64,000 nucleotides of DNA. Origin: Streptomyces goshikiensis (GTDB lineage: Bacteria; Actinomycetota; Actinomycetes; Streptomycetales; Streptomycetaceae). Positions 1 to 8,119 of the stretch are shown here, one piece after another. Numbering within the stretch: position 1 is the stretch's first letter; the number at the start of each line of letters is the position of its first letter. The DNA lies in NCBI RefSeq assembly GCF_014650555.1, contig NZ_BMVE01000004.1, positions 434,001 through 498,000 on the forward strand, in the 5' to 3' direction. The notes under the pieces were generated by a model. That model made no database searches, was not told the DNA's origin, and saw only the letters and a program-made list of their open reading frames with translations. Made by a program: the position numbers and the translations under genes.

Positions 1-1099
1 CCAGAAGGCCGCCGAGGGGAATGCCGCCCCAGGAGAAGAAGCGGGCTGTTGCGCTCATCCGGCCGAGAAGTCGATCCGGTGTCAGGGCCTGTTGGAGGCT
101 TGATTGGGCCACCACGCGGACGACTCCGCCCAGTGAAAGCGCCGCGAGCCCGATGGCGGCCGCACATACGCTCCAGTCGGCTCGGGCCAAGGGCATGAGT
201 GCGGTCAAGGGGCAGGTGATCAGCGGTGCCATCCAGATGACCGGGCCCGGCCCGACCCGCTTGGCGAGTCTGGTTGCCAGGAGCGAGCCCAGCAGCGCAC
301 CGCAGCCCATTCCCGAGAAGACGAGGCCGATGCCGGAGGGCTGGAGGCCGATCTCCCGGTCCAGAAAGACCAGCAGCATGGTCTGGTACATGGCCAGGGA
401 GAGGCTGAATATCGCGTCCCCCGCCAGAATCGCTCGTAGGGAAGGGTGCTGGAGGGTGAATTTCAGGCCCTCCTTGATCTCCCGTACCAATTGAGGCCGC
501 TCACTCGGCTCCGGCTTCTGTTCGCGTGTGCGCATGGTGATCGCGAGCAGCCCCGACATGGCCATCCCGGCCGAACTCACCAAGAGCGTCGCAGGCGCCC
601 CCACCAGGCTGATCAGCGGTCCTGCCGCCGTCGGCCCGCTGATGCTGGTCACCGAGCGTATGGCGGACAGTTTCGCGTTTCCCTGTACGAGACGGCCGCG
701 TCCCACCACGTGCGGGAGACAGCTGACGTACGCGACGTCGAAGAAGACGGTCAGTACTCCGTGGACCAGGGCAATGGCATAGAGCCACCAGATGGTCAGA
801 ATGCCGGCCGCGGACGCCACCGGAACCGTCAGGAGGAGCAGCGCGCGAGCGAGGTCGGTGGTGATCATCACCGATCGCTTCCGCATGCGGTCCACCCATG
901 CGCCTGCGGGCAATCCGACCAGGAGCGATCCCGCCGAGGTCATCGCGGTCAGCAGTCCCACGTGGAACTCGTCGGCGCGCAATGCGGCGATGGCGACCAG
1001 GGGCAGGGCCAGGAAGATGACGCGGTCGCCCAGCTGGCCGAGCGCCGTGGCGGCGGACAACCGCCCGAAATCCCGATCGCGTAAGAGTCCGAGCCTCAT
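1..1099 (-). CDS. MFS transporter, 3' end cut by window edge
   Basis: This is a major facilitator superfamily exporter of the EntS/MFS_3 kind, read on the minus strand from ATG at 1099 to beyond base 1, so only about the first 366 codons are present. The translation begins MRLGLLRDRDFGRLSA, followed by alternating hydrophobic helices. A cytoplasmic loop motif GAWVDRMRKR (about residue 63) resembles MFS motif A. The start overlaps the GntR stop by four bases (ATGA), so the two genes are translationally coupled and the GntR protein probably controls export. Codon 6 is TTA, a rare codon in Streptomyces that would make translation depend on the bldA tRNA. Substrate is unknown. Confidence 0.88.
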   Translation of the reverse strand, partial: MRLGLLRDRDFGRLSAATALGQLGDRVIFLALPLVAIAALRADEFHVGLLTAMTSAGSLLVGLPAGAWVDRMRKRSVMITTDLARALLLLTVPVASAAGILTIWWLYAIALVHGVLTVFFDVAYVSCLPHVVGRGRLVQGNAKLSAIRSVTSISGPTAAGPLISLVGAPATLLVSSAGMAMSGLLAITMRTREQKPEPSERPQLVREIKEGLKFTLQHPSLRAILAGDAIFSLSLAMYQTMLLVFLDREIGLQPSGIGLVFSGMGCGALLGSLLATRLAKRVGPGPVIWMAPLITCPLTALMPLARADWSVCAAAIGLAALSLGGVVRVVAQSSLQQALTPDRLLGRMSATARFFSWGGIPLGGLL

Positions 1100-1833
1100 G
1101 GAAGGCCGACTCCGAACTCGTAGACCACTTCCCGGCGCGCGTCCGGAATGACCATGTCGGCCGTTTCCACCGGGCGTCCGTCGGTGTCGAAGATGGTTCG
1201 CTCGATCTGGAGCACGAGGTCCCCCACGCTGATCCCCAGGAGGTTCGCTTGTCTTGGGGTGGCACGGGCCGGGCGCGGCACCTCGACCACGGTCGAGATG
1301 ACCACCCCGATGGAACGCATGCGCTCGACCACCCCCTTTCCTGCCAGGGGCCCCTGCTCGGGCAGCACGATCGGCGTTCCGTCCGTGATGGCCATCGGCT
1401 CCCAGGACGCGGAGAGCTGGACGGGCTGCCCCTCGGCGAGGAACTCGTAGTGCGTGTGGACGCAGAGGTCCCCGGAACTGATCGCGAGCCGCTCGGCGAT
1501 CGTCTCGGGGGCCGGGACGCGCACCTGGCTGTGTGAGTCCCAGGCGTCGGCCCTGCCCCGCTCCCTCCTGTCCTGCCGTTCGTGGTGCCGCGAGCGGACC
1601 AGCCGCAGGCGCTCTCGCGGCATGCGGAGGTAGGTGCCCGAGCCGGCGCGTCCTTCGAGGAGACCGTCGATGATCAGACGGTCCACGGCCCTCTGCATGA
1701 CGTTGCGCCCGACCCCGTACTCCACGGCGAGCCGCGCCCGGGACGGCAGCCGCTCCCCGATCTCCCACTCTCCCGCGAGGATCCGCGCGCGCAGGACGTC
1801 GGCCACGGCGAGGTACGGCGCCTCTCGCGGCAT
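1096..1833 (-). CDS. GntR family regulator with UTRA ligand domain (HutC subfamily)
   Basis: A 245-residue transcription factor. Residues 5-75 form a GntR winged helix (PYLAVADVLRARILAGEWE, LPSRARLAVEYGVGRNVMQR). Residues about 105-240 look like a UTRA effector domain ending VIPDARREVVYEFGVGLP. The gene is followed without a gap by the MFS exporter, so it most likely represses that exporter and is released by the exported small molecule. A strong dyad 61 bases upstream of the start is a candidate operator. Family assignment is firm; the ligand is unknown. Confidence 0.92.
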   Translation of the reverse strand: MPREAPYLAVADVLRARILAGEWEIGERLPSRARLAVEYGVGRNVMQRAVDRLIIDGLLEGRAGSGTYLRMPRERLRLVRSRHHERQDRRERGRADAWDSHSQVRVPAPETIAERLAISSGDLCVHTHYEFLAEGQPVQLSASWEPMAITDGTPIVLPEQGPLAGKGVVERMRSIGVVISTVVEVPRPARATPRQANLLGISVGDLVLQIERTIFDTDGRPVETADMVIPDARREVVYEFGVGLP

Positions 1834-1893
1834 CGATGGTCCTCCGATCGTCCTGCTCTGCGGCAGCCGGTCATTTCCAGGGGCGTTGGCAAG

Positions 1894-1924
1894 CTACTCC
1901 ACCTGCAAAAAGCTGCTGGAGTAG
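1894..1924. promoter_or_regulatory. Candidate GntR operator dyad
   Basis: Perfect eight-base arms CTACTCCA (1894-1901) and TGGAGTAG (1917-1924) are separated by 15 bases. The dyad lies about 60 bases upstream of the GntR start in an AT-richer patch. Its position fits autoregulation of the GntR-MFS pair. Function is inferred from location and symmetry only. Confidence 0.55.
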
Positions 1925-2061
1925 AAATACGCTCCGAGCCCGTGCGCCCCGCGGCTTCCGGGCACATGACGAGGTCCCGGTCAGGAGGAACGGAACCCCC
2001 TGGGCGTCCTTTCGTTGGGGCCGTCCGCCAGGCGTTTGTGCCTGCCGGGCCGGCGCGGCCG

Positions 2062-2118
2062 GTCAAGGGTGGCCGAAGGCCATCGCGAAGCGACGCGAGC
2101 GCAGCGAGCGCCCTTGAC
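2062..2118. repeat. Structured intergenic element with GTCAAGGG/CCCTTGAC ends
   Basis: Within the 422-base gap between the GntR gene and the next gene, terminal inverted arms GTCAAGGG (2062-2069) and CCCTTGAC (2111-2118) enclose two mini-hairpins with GAA loops (2071-2081 and 2083-2093) and a direct repeat GCGAGCGC (2095-2102, 2104-2111). The element looks like a REP-type palindromic unit. I recall similar sequences in other Streptomyces intergenic regions but could not check. No gene was recognised in the rest of the gap. Confidence 0.5.
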
Positions 2119-2255
2119 GGGACGGGTCGGACCGGTGAACACCCTTGGCCGGCGGGCGGCCCCAACACCTCGGCTGCTTGATCCCGTTCGGGTGAATCCG
2201 GCCGCCCGGACCCGCCCGGCACAATGACCTTCCGGGCACCGGCGAAGGGGGACGC

Positions 2256-2672
2256 ATGGCCAGGTGGGGGCTGCTCGTCGAGCAGAATCTCGGATACGGC
2301 CGTACCGGGCGGATGTGGTCCGCCGGGGTACTGGGGCACGTGGACGGAACGCGGGACGAGGCGTTCGCGGAGCTGCGCCGGCGCGCCGAGGCCTTCGAGC
2401 CCGCGCATCCCGCGAACGTGAAGCGGCGGGTGCTGTACCAGCAGGGCGAGGGCTTCCTGCTGGTGCTGGACGGGATGTGGGACGTCTTCCACTGCCGCTT
2501 CACCGTGGCGGAGCAGCTGTACGACAGCGCGGCCCCGGCCCCGGCCCCCGCCCCGGAGCCGGCACCCGAGCCCGTACCCGCACCCGAGCCCGTACCGGAG
2601 CCGGAGCCCCTGCCCTGGGACGCCGGTGTTCCCGAGCGGCCGGGGTGGCTCGGGCGGGCCGATCTTCCGTAG
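2256..2672 (+). CDS. Hypothetical protein with Pro/Glu-rich C-terminal spacer
   Basis: A 138-residue protein I do not recognise. The first 90 residues are a compact globular part (MARWGLLVEQNLGYGRTGRM, then VLDGMWDVFHCRFTVAEQLY). The next 30 are alternating Ala/Pro, Glu/Pro and Val/Pro dipeptides, then a short WDAGVPERPGWLGRADLP end. A GGGGGA ribosome site sits six bases before the ATG. There is no signal peptide or membrane segment, so it is probably cytoplasmic. It converges on the wall-protein gene and the two share a hairpin terminator. Confidence 0.75.
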   Translation: MARWGLLVEQNLGYGRTGRMWSAGVLGHVDGTRDEAFAELRRRAEAFEPAHPANVKRRVLYQQGEGFLLVLDGMWDVFHCRFTVAEQLYDSAAPAPAPAPEPAPEPVPAPEPVPEPEPLPWDAGVPERPGWLGRADLP

Positions 2673-2693
2673 CGCCGGGACCCCGGTACGACG

Positions 2694-2741
2694 AAGGGGC
2701 CCGGCACACAGCGTGGACGCACCACGTGTGCCGGGCCCCTT
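2694..2741. terminator. Bidirectional hairpin terminator
   Basis: Perfect 16-base arms (2694-2709 and 2726-2741, AAGGGGCCCGGCACAC and its complement) with a 16-base loop lie between two convergent genes. There is no strong U-tract, as is usual for streptomycete terminators. Confidence 0.8.
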
Positions 2742-2750
2742 CCGCGTACG

Positions 2751-4022
2751 TCAGGCGCGGGTGGCGCCGCCGCGGCGGCGGGCGCCGAGCCAGGCGGCCG
2801 CGCCGCCGAGGGCGACGAGGACGGCGGCCAGGCCGGCGTAGAGGCCGGTGTTCGAGTCGGAGCCGGTGTGCGCGAGGGAGCCCGAGGCCTGCGGGGTGCC
2901 GCCCGCGGGCGCGGTGACCGGGGTGACGGCGGAGGAGGAGGCGGTCTGGGACACCTGAGTGGTGGTGGAGCCGGCCGGCTTGGCGGGCTTGGACTGCTCC
3001 GTCTTCGGCTGCTCGGGCTTGGTGGTGGCCTGCTTGGCGGGGGCCAGCTTGAAGTCCGTGGCGGTGGTGGAGATGTACTCGACCTTCTTCTCGTCCAGGG
3101 CGACGCCCGCCTGCAGGGTGACGAGGGTGGGCCGGGTGATCTGCGTCTTGGGGCCGAGCTTGACCTGGAGGGCGAACGTGTCCGCCGACACGCCGTCGAA
3201 GTCCTTCGGCATCTTCGGCAGCATGAAGTCGCCGTTGCGGTCGGGGTGGACGTCGGTCCACTTGCCGCCGACCATCACGCGCACCTGGGTGTCGGGGTTC
3301 TTGACGTCGCTCGGGAACTTCACCGTCAGGCGGGTGACGAGGTCGGAGCTGAACGCGACGCCCTCGTGCCGGTACCAGAGGTTCAGCTGCTTGCACAGGC
3401 TCGCGTCCTTCGCGCCGTCGCAGGAGCCGTTGTCCTCGAAGTGGGTCGACAGCTTGGCGGCCGGGCCCGTCGCCGGGGCCGCCTTGAGGGTGAGGGAGGC
3501 CTGGCCGTCCGGTGCCAGCTCGTGGGAGGTGGTGTTGGCGCGCAGCTCGAACGCGTCGCTGTTGACCGGGTAGCCCTTGCCGAGCCCCACGGTGACCTTC
3601 CATTTCAGCTTGCCGCCCGCCGGGACCTCGAAGCCGGCCGAGAGGCTCTTGCCCGCCGGGTGGAACACGCCCTGCCAGCCGCCGTCCTGCTGCCCGATGA
3701 AGGACGCGGTGTCCGGCGCGTTGATCTCGTCCACCTTGAAGACGACGTCGGTCTTCTTGAGCGCGATCGGGCTGCCGAGGTTGCCGAGGAGCCAGGGGTG
3801 GAACGGGGCCGCCTTGTCGCCGGGGTTGGTGACCGTGAGGTCGAAGCTCTCGGTCGCACCGCCGCGGGTGAGCGGGCCGCTCGGGACCGGGGCGCCCAGC
3901 TCGATCCGCAGCGCGGGGGCGCCGCCCGTGGCCGGCGCGGCGTAGGCCGACAGCGGCATCAGGACCGTACCGGCGACGGCGGCGACGACTGCGGTGGCGG
4001 TGATGGCGGTGCGAGCGGACAT
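2751..4022 (-). CDS. LAXTG-anchored cell-wall surface protein
   Basis: A 423-residue exported protein. The start at 4022 is chosen because it gives a classical signal peptide (MSARTAITATAVVAAVAGTV, cleavage near AYAAPA) and follows a GGGGGAG ribosome site; upstream in-frame codons read as low-complexity. The body is a beta-rich extracellular region, then a Lys/Pro/Thr/Gln spacer (residues about 325-380). The sorting signal is LAHTG at about 383, followed by a hydrophobic helix and an Arg-rich tail. LAXTG is the class E sortase signal, so the product should be covalently attached to peptidoglycan. Ligand or structural role is unknown. Confidence 0.88.
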   Translation of the reverse strand: MSARTAITATAVVAAVAGTVLMPLSAYAAPATGGAPALRIELGAPVPSGPLTRGGATESFDLTVTNPGDKAAPFHPWLLGNLGSPIALKKTDVVFKVDEINAPDTASFIGQQDGGWQGVFHPAGKSLSAGFEVPAGGKLKWKVTVGLGKGYPVNSDAFELRANTTSHELAPDGQASLTLKAAPATGPAAKLSTHFEDNGSCDGAKDASLCKQLNLWYRHEGVAFSSDLVTRLTVKFPSDVKNPDTQVRVMVGGKWTDVHPDRNGDFMLPKMPKDFDGVSADTFALQVKLGPKTQITRPTLVTLQAGVALDEKKVEYISTTATDFKLAPAKQATTKPEQPKTEQSKPAKPAGSTTTQVSQTASSSAVTPVTAPAGGTPQASGSLAHTGSDSNTGLYAGLAAVLVALGGAAAWLGARRRGGATRA

Positions 4023-4248
4023 GGCGGACTCCCCCAAGGAATCGACGAGGGCTTGCGGCGGACGGCGGCGGGCCGCGGGCGCAGCGAAGCGGAAGAGAGA
4101 AAGAGAAGGTGCGGCCGAGCGGCCGGGTGGTGCGGGATGTCGCTCTCGGCCGGTGTTCTCGTTCTTCCCCCGGGCTGCTGCGATGTGCTCATCCTCGCCC
4201 ACCGGCGATCTTGGAACCATCCGCTCTCTGTCACCGAACGGCAACAGC

Positions 4249-4282
4249 GAAGGGGCGGGGCGCATGTGCGCCCCGCCCCTTC
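4249..4282 (-). terminator. Hairpin terminator downstream of purA
   Basis: Perfect 16-base arms (4249-4264, 4267-4282) with a two-base loop lie 20 bases past the purA stop. The remaining bases 4023-4248 are the leader and promoter region of the wall-protein gene and contain no other gene that I can see. Confidence 0.8.
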
Positions 4283-4301
4283 ACCTGACCGCCGGGTCGT
4301 C

Positions 4302-5585
4302 CTACAGGAACGAGTTGATCTCGATCGTCTCGGTCCGGCCGGGGCCGACGCCGATCGCGGAGATCGGGGCGCCCGACATCTCCTCCAGGGCCTTCACGTA
4401 GGCCTGGGCGTTCTTCGGGAGGTCCGAGAACGTCTTGGCCTTGGTGATGTCCTCGGACCAGCCGGGCAGGTTTTCGTAGATCGGCTTCGCGTGGTGGAAG
4501 TCGGTCTGCGAGTACGGGAGCTCCTCGACGCGCTTGCCGTCGATCTCGTACGCGACGCAGACCGGGATCTGCTCCCAGCCGGTCAGCACGTCGAGCTTGG
4601 TGAGGAAGAAGTCCGTCAGGCCGTTCACGCGGGTCGCGTAGCGGGCGATCGGGGCGTCGAACCAGCCGCAGCGGCGGTCACGGCCGGTGGTGACACCGCG
4701 CTCGCCACCGATGCGGCGCAGGTCCTCGCCGTCCTGGTCGAACAGCTCGGTCGGGAACGGGCCCGCGCCGACGCGCGTGGTGTAGGCCTTGAGGATGCCG
4801 ATGACGCGGCTGATCTTCGTCGGGCCGACGCCGGTACCGGTGCAGGCGCCGCCCGCGGTCGGGTTCGACGAGGTGACGAAGGGGTACGTGCCGTGGTCGA
4901 CGTCGAGGAGCGTGCCCTGGCCGCCCTCGAAGAGCACGACCTTGTCCTCGTCGAGCGCGTTGTTGAGGATCAGGGTGGTGTCGGCGACGTACGGCTTGAT
5001 CTGCTCCGCGTACTGGAGCATCTCCTCGACGATCGCGCCGGCCTCGATCGCGCGGCGGTTGTACAGCTTCGCGAGCAGCTGGTTCTTGCCCTCCAGCGCC
5101 GCCTCGACCTTCTGGATGAGGATCGACTCGTCGTACAGGTCCTGGACGCGGATGCCGACGCGGTTGATCTTGTCCGCGTAGGTCGGGCCGATGCCGCGAC
5201 CGGTGGTGCCGATCTTGCGCTTGCCGAGGAATCGCTCGCCGACCTTGTCCAGCGTCACGTTGTACGGCGTAATGAGGTGCGCGTTACCGCTGATGAGCAG
5301 CTTGGAGGTGTCGATTCCGCGGTCATTGAGCCCACGGAGCTCCGACAGCAGTACGGCCGGGTCGACCACGACACCGTTGCCGATGACCGGGGTGCATCCG
5401 GGGGAGAGGATGCCGGAAGGGAGAAGGTGCAGTGCGTACTTCTGGTCGCCTACGACAACCGTGTGGCCGGCATTGTTGCCGCCCTGGTAGCGCACCACAT
5501 AGTCAACGGATCCACCGAGCAGGTCGGTGGCCTTTCCCTTGCCCTCGTCACCCCACTGAGCTCCGAGCAGCACAAGAGCGGGCAC
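4302..5585 (-). CDS. purA: Adenylosuccinate synthetase
   Basis: A 427-residue cytoplasmic enzyme of AMP synthesis; it joins aspartate to IMP using GTP. The N-terminal P-loop region WGDEGKGK (about residues 11-18), the NNAGHTVVV segment, GTTGRGIGPTYADK and the GGQGTLLDVDHGTYPFVTSS block are all present and full length for the family. The ATG at 5585 begins MPALVLLGAQWG, as in homologues. It is transcribed alone, divergently from the kinase-like gene, and ends in a hairpin. Confidence 0.98.
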   Translation of the reverse strand: MPALVLLGAQWGDEGKGKATDLLGGSVDYVVRYQGGNNAGHTVVVGDQKYALHLLPSGILSPGCTPVIGNGVVVDPAVLLSELRGLNDRGIDTSKLLISGNAHLITPYNVTLDKVGERFLGKRKIGTTGRGIGPTYADKINRVGIRVQDLYDESILIQKVEAALEGKNQLLAKLYNRRAIEAGAIVEEMLQYAEQIKPYVADTTLILNNALDEDKVVLFEGGQGTLLDVDHGTYPFVTSSNPTAGGACTGTGVGPTKISRVIGILKAYTTRVGAGPFPTELFDQDGEDLRRIGGERGVTTGRDRRCGWFDAPIARYATRVNGLTDFFLTKLDVLTGWEQIPVCVAYEIDGKRVEELPYSQTDFHHAKPIYENLPGWSEDITKAKTFSDLPKNAQAYVKALEEMSGAPISAIGVGPGRTETIEINSFL

Positions 5586-5686
5586 AGGCGTACACCTCTT
5601 CCGGATGGGGCATGTCCAAGGTCAGGGGGCGTACGACGATGTACACCGCAGGCTGAGCCGTCGGACCGGTACCCCGGAATAGACGA

Positions 5687-5714
5687 AGGCCCTGGCGCAA
5701 TAGCGCAAGGGCCT
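5687..5714. other. Hairpin in the purA/kinase-like divergent gap
   Basis: Twelve-base arms with one mismatch (AGGCCCTGGCGC at 5687-5698, partner at 5703-5714) and loop AATA sit just before the ribosome site of the downstream plus-strand gene and about 100 bases before purA. It could be an operator or a leader structure for either gene. Function is not established. Confidence 0.4.
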
Positions 5715-5748
5715 CTTGCACAAAGATGCTACCCGAGGAAGGACCGAG

Positions 5749-6561
5749 GTGTCGGCTCCAGAGCCCACCATGAGCCATGCGGGCGCGCCGGTCGGCGGCC
5801 TGCTCGTGCTCGTCGACCCGGTCGCCCGCCGTTTGGACGGCGAGTCTGTGCGGATCGCGAAGGATGTGTTGTCAGCCGGGGCGGCGGCGAAGATCTGCCT
5901 GCCCGACTCGCCGGAGGAATTCGCGCGGGCCCTCGCCCGCCGGGGCCATCGCAGGCCCGTGATCGTGGGGGACGACGGAGCGCTGGTACGGGCTGTGACG
6001 CTGTTGCACCGATCGCGTGACCTGTCGGGGGAGGAGGCGCTGTCGCTGATCCCCGTCGGTCCGGTCGGCTCGCTGGGGCTGGCCCGGTCGCTCGGCGTGC
6101 CGCTGTCGGCCGTCATGGCGGCGCGGGCCGCCCTGGACGGCGTCGCGCACCCGCGGGACCTGCTCGTGGACGACAGCGACGGCGTGGTCCTGGGCGGGCT
6201 GCGGGTCCTGCCGCTCGGGTCGCGCACGGTGCGGCGGTCGCTGCTGCGCACGCTGCTGTCGCCCGCCGGGGGGCCGACCGTGCGCGTGGCGCACCGGCTG
6301 CGGGTCGAGGCGGACGGGGCGGTCCTGGCGGACGTGGACCACGAGGTCGAGGACCTGTCGGTGACGACGCGGGAGCCGGGCGGGCTGGCGGAGGTCGTGA
6401 TCCGGCTGTCCGGCGCCCGCCGGGTGACGGAGCGGGCCGCCACGGTGACGGTGTCGGGGTCGGACTTCCGCTACCGCGCCGACCAGGCCGCGACGGGGCC
6501 CATCCGCCGCCGTACCTGGACCCTGCGGGGAGCCGCCTGGAGCCTGACCCTGCCCCGCTGA
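5749..6561 (+). CDS. Degenerate diacylglycerol kinase catalytic-domain-like protein
   Basis: A 270-residue cytoplasmic protein. GTG at 5749 is preferred because GAGGAAGG precedes it by six bases; ATG at 5770 is an alternative. Residues about 10-120 resemble a diacylglycerol-kinase/lipid-kinase catalytic fold: VIVGDDGALVRAV stands where active enzymes have GGDGT, and IPVGPVGSLGLARSLGVPL where they have P-G-TGND-AR. The catalytic GGDGT and TGND signatures are therefore altered. It is either an inactive or regulatory homologue or an enzyme with changed substrate. Confidence in homology is moderate. Confidence 0.75.
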   Translation: MSAPEPTMSHAGAPVGGLLVLVDPVARRLDGESVRIAKDVLSAGAAAKICLPDSPEEFARALARRGHRRPVIVGDDGALVRAVTLLHRSRDLSGEEALSLIPVGPVGSLGLARSLGVPLSAVMAARAALDGVAHPRDLLVDDSDGVVLGGLRVLPLGSRTVRRSLLRTLLSPAGGPTVRVAHRLRVEADGAVLADVDHEVEDLSVTTREPGGLAEVVIRLSGARRVTERAATVTVSGSDFRYRADQAATGPIRRRTWTLRGAAWSLTLPR

Positions 6562-6574
6562 CGGTCGCCCGCTG

Positions 6575-6628
6575 CTGCCGCTGCCGCTGCCGCTGCCGCT
6601 GCCGCTGCCGCTGCCGCTGCCGCTGCCG
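6575..6628. repeat. Nine tandem CTGCCG hexamers
   Basis: Nine perfect head-to-tail copies of CTGCCG fill the space between two convergent genes. The last copies form one arm of the terminator hairpin at 6620-6663. Copy number is likely to vary between strains by slippage. Confidence 0.9.
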
Positions 6629-6663
6629 CTCGCGCCGCCGATGGGGGGCGCGAGCGGCAGCGG
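6620..6663. terminator. Bidirectional hairpin terminator built on the hexamer repeat
   Basis: Seventeen-base perfect arms (6620-6636 and 6647-6663, core CGCTGCCGCTCGCGCC) with a ten-base loop lie between convergent genes. The left arm uses the end of the CTGCCG array, so alternative pairings with other repeat copies are possible. Confidence 0.75.
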
Positions 6664-6667
6664 GCGG

Positions 6668-7147
6668 TCAGGGGAGGTCGAGCGTGGCGCGGTGGGCGCG
6701 CCAGCGGGCCATCATTCCGTGCATCTCGTCCTGCAGGAACGCGAAGAACGCCGCCGTCTCGGTCATCCGCGCCCCCGCCGGCGAGTCCGCGCCGAGGCCG
6801 GCCGCGCCGTCGCGGAGGGTCTTCTCGAACAGGGTCAGCGCCTGGTCCCGCCGGGTGAACGTCTCGTACCAGAGCTCGTTGTGCAGCACGTACCGGTCGC
6901 GCCGCGAGCCCGGCTCGCGCTCGCGGCTGACCATGGTGACCTGCGTCAGGTACGCCACCGCCCCCGACACCGCCGCCGGGCTGATCCGGAGCGCCTCGCT
7001 CAGTTCCGCCGAGGTCATCGCGCCGCCGTCGCTCGCGAGCAACTGCGCGAAGACCCGGGCCGCCATGCGCTGCATGCCCGCCTCGGTCAGCTGCGCGGCG
7101 AACCGCTCCACGAAGCGGGAGACCGCTTCCTCGTTCCGTACATCCAT
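6668..7147 (-). CDS. GbsR/MarR-type transcriptional regulator
   Basis: A 159-residue winged-helix protein. MTSAELSEALRISPAAVSGA (about residues 45-64) is the DNA-binding helix-turn-helix, followed by wing residues EREPGSRRDRYVLHNELWY. The C-terminal helices include an aromatic-rich MTETAAFFAFLQDEMHGMMA segment. ATG 7147 has GGGAGG 13 bases upstream; GTG at 7159 is possible but abuts that site. It is divergent from an ABC exporter and a perfect dyad lies between them, so it probably represses the exporter and itself. Confidence 0.85.
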   Translation of the reverse strand: MDVRNEEAVSRFVERFAAQLTEAGMQRMAARVFAQLLASDGGAMTSAELSEALRISPAAVSGAVAYLTQVTMVSREREPGSRRDRYVLHNELWYETFTRRDQALTLFEKTLRDGAAGLGADSPAGARMTETAAFFAFLQDEMHGMMARWRAHRATLDLP

Positions 7148-7186
7148 GTCGTCCGCCACCCTCCCGACTTTACGCGATTTCCGAGC

Positions 7187-7202
7187 TTCACAAGTTTGTG
7201 AA
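7187..7202. promoter_or_regulatory. Operator dyad TTCACAA-GT-TTGTGAA
   Basis: A perfect palindrome with seven-base arms and a two-base centre lies in the 75-base gap between the regulator (start 7147) and the exporter ATPase (start 7223). The AT-rich, two-fold symmetric site is the natural binding site for the adjacent MarR-type regulator and would cover both promoters. Confidence 0.7.
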
Positions 7203-7222
7203 AGTAGCGTACGTTCAAGGGC

Positions 7223-8115
<893 letters not shown>

Positions 8116-8119
<4 letters not shown>

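Noticed and set aside
2868..6020. A 1050-codon open frame on the plus strand
   Set aside because: It is antisense to the LAXTG protein and purA; composition is biased (Gly, Arg, Val, Leu, Asp) and no family is visible.
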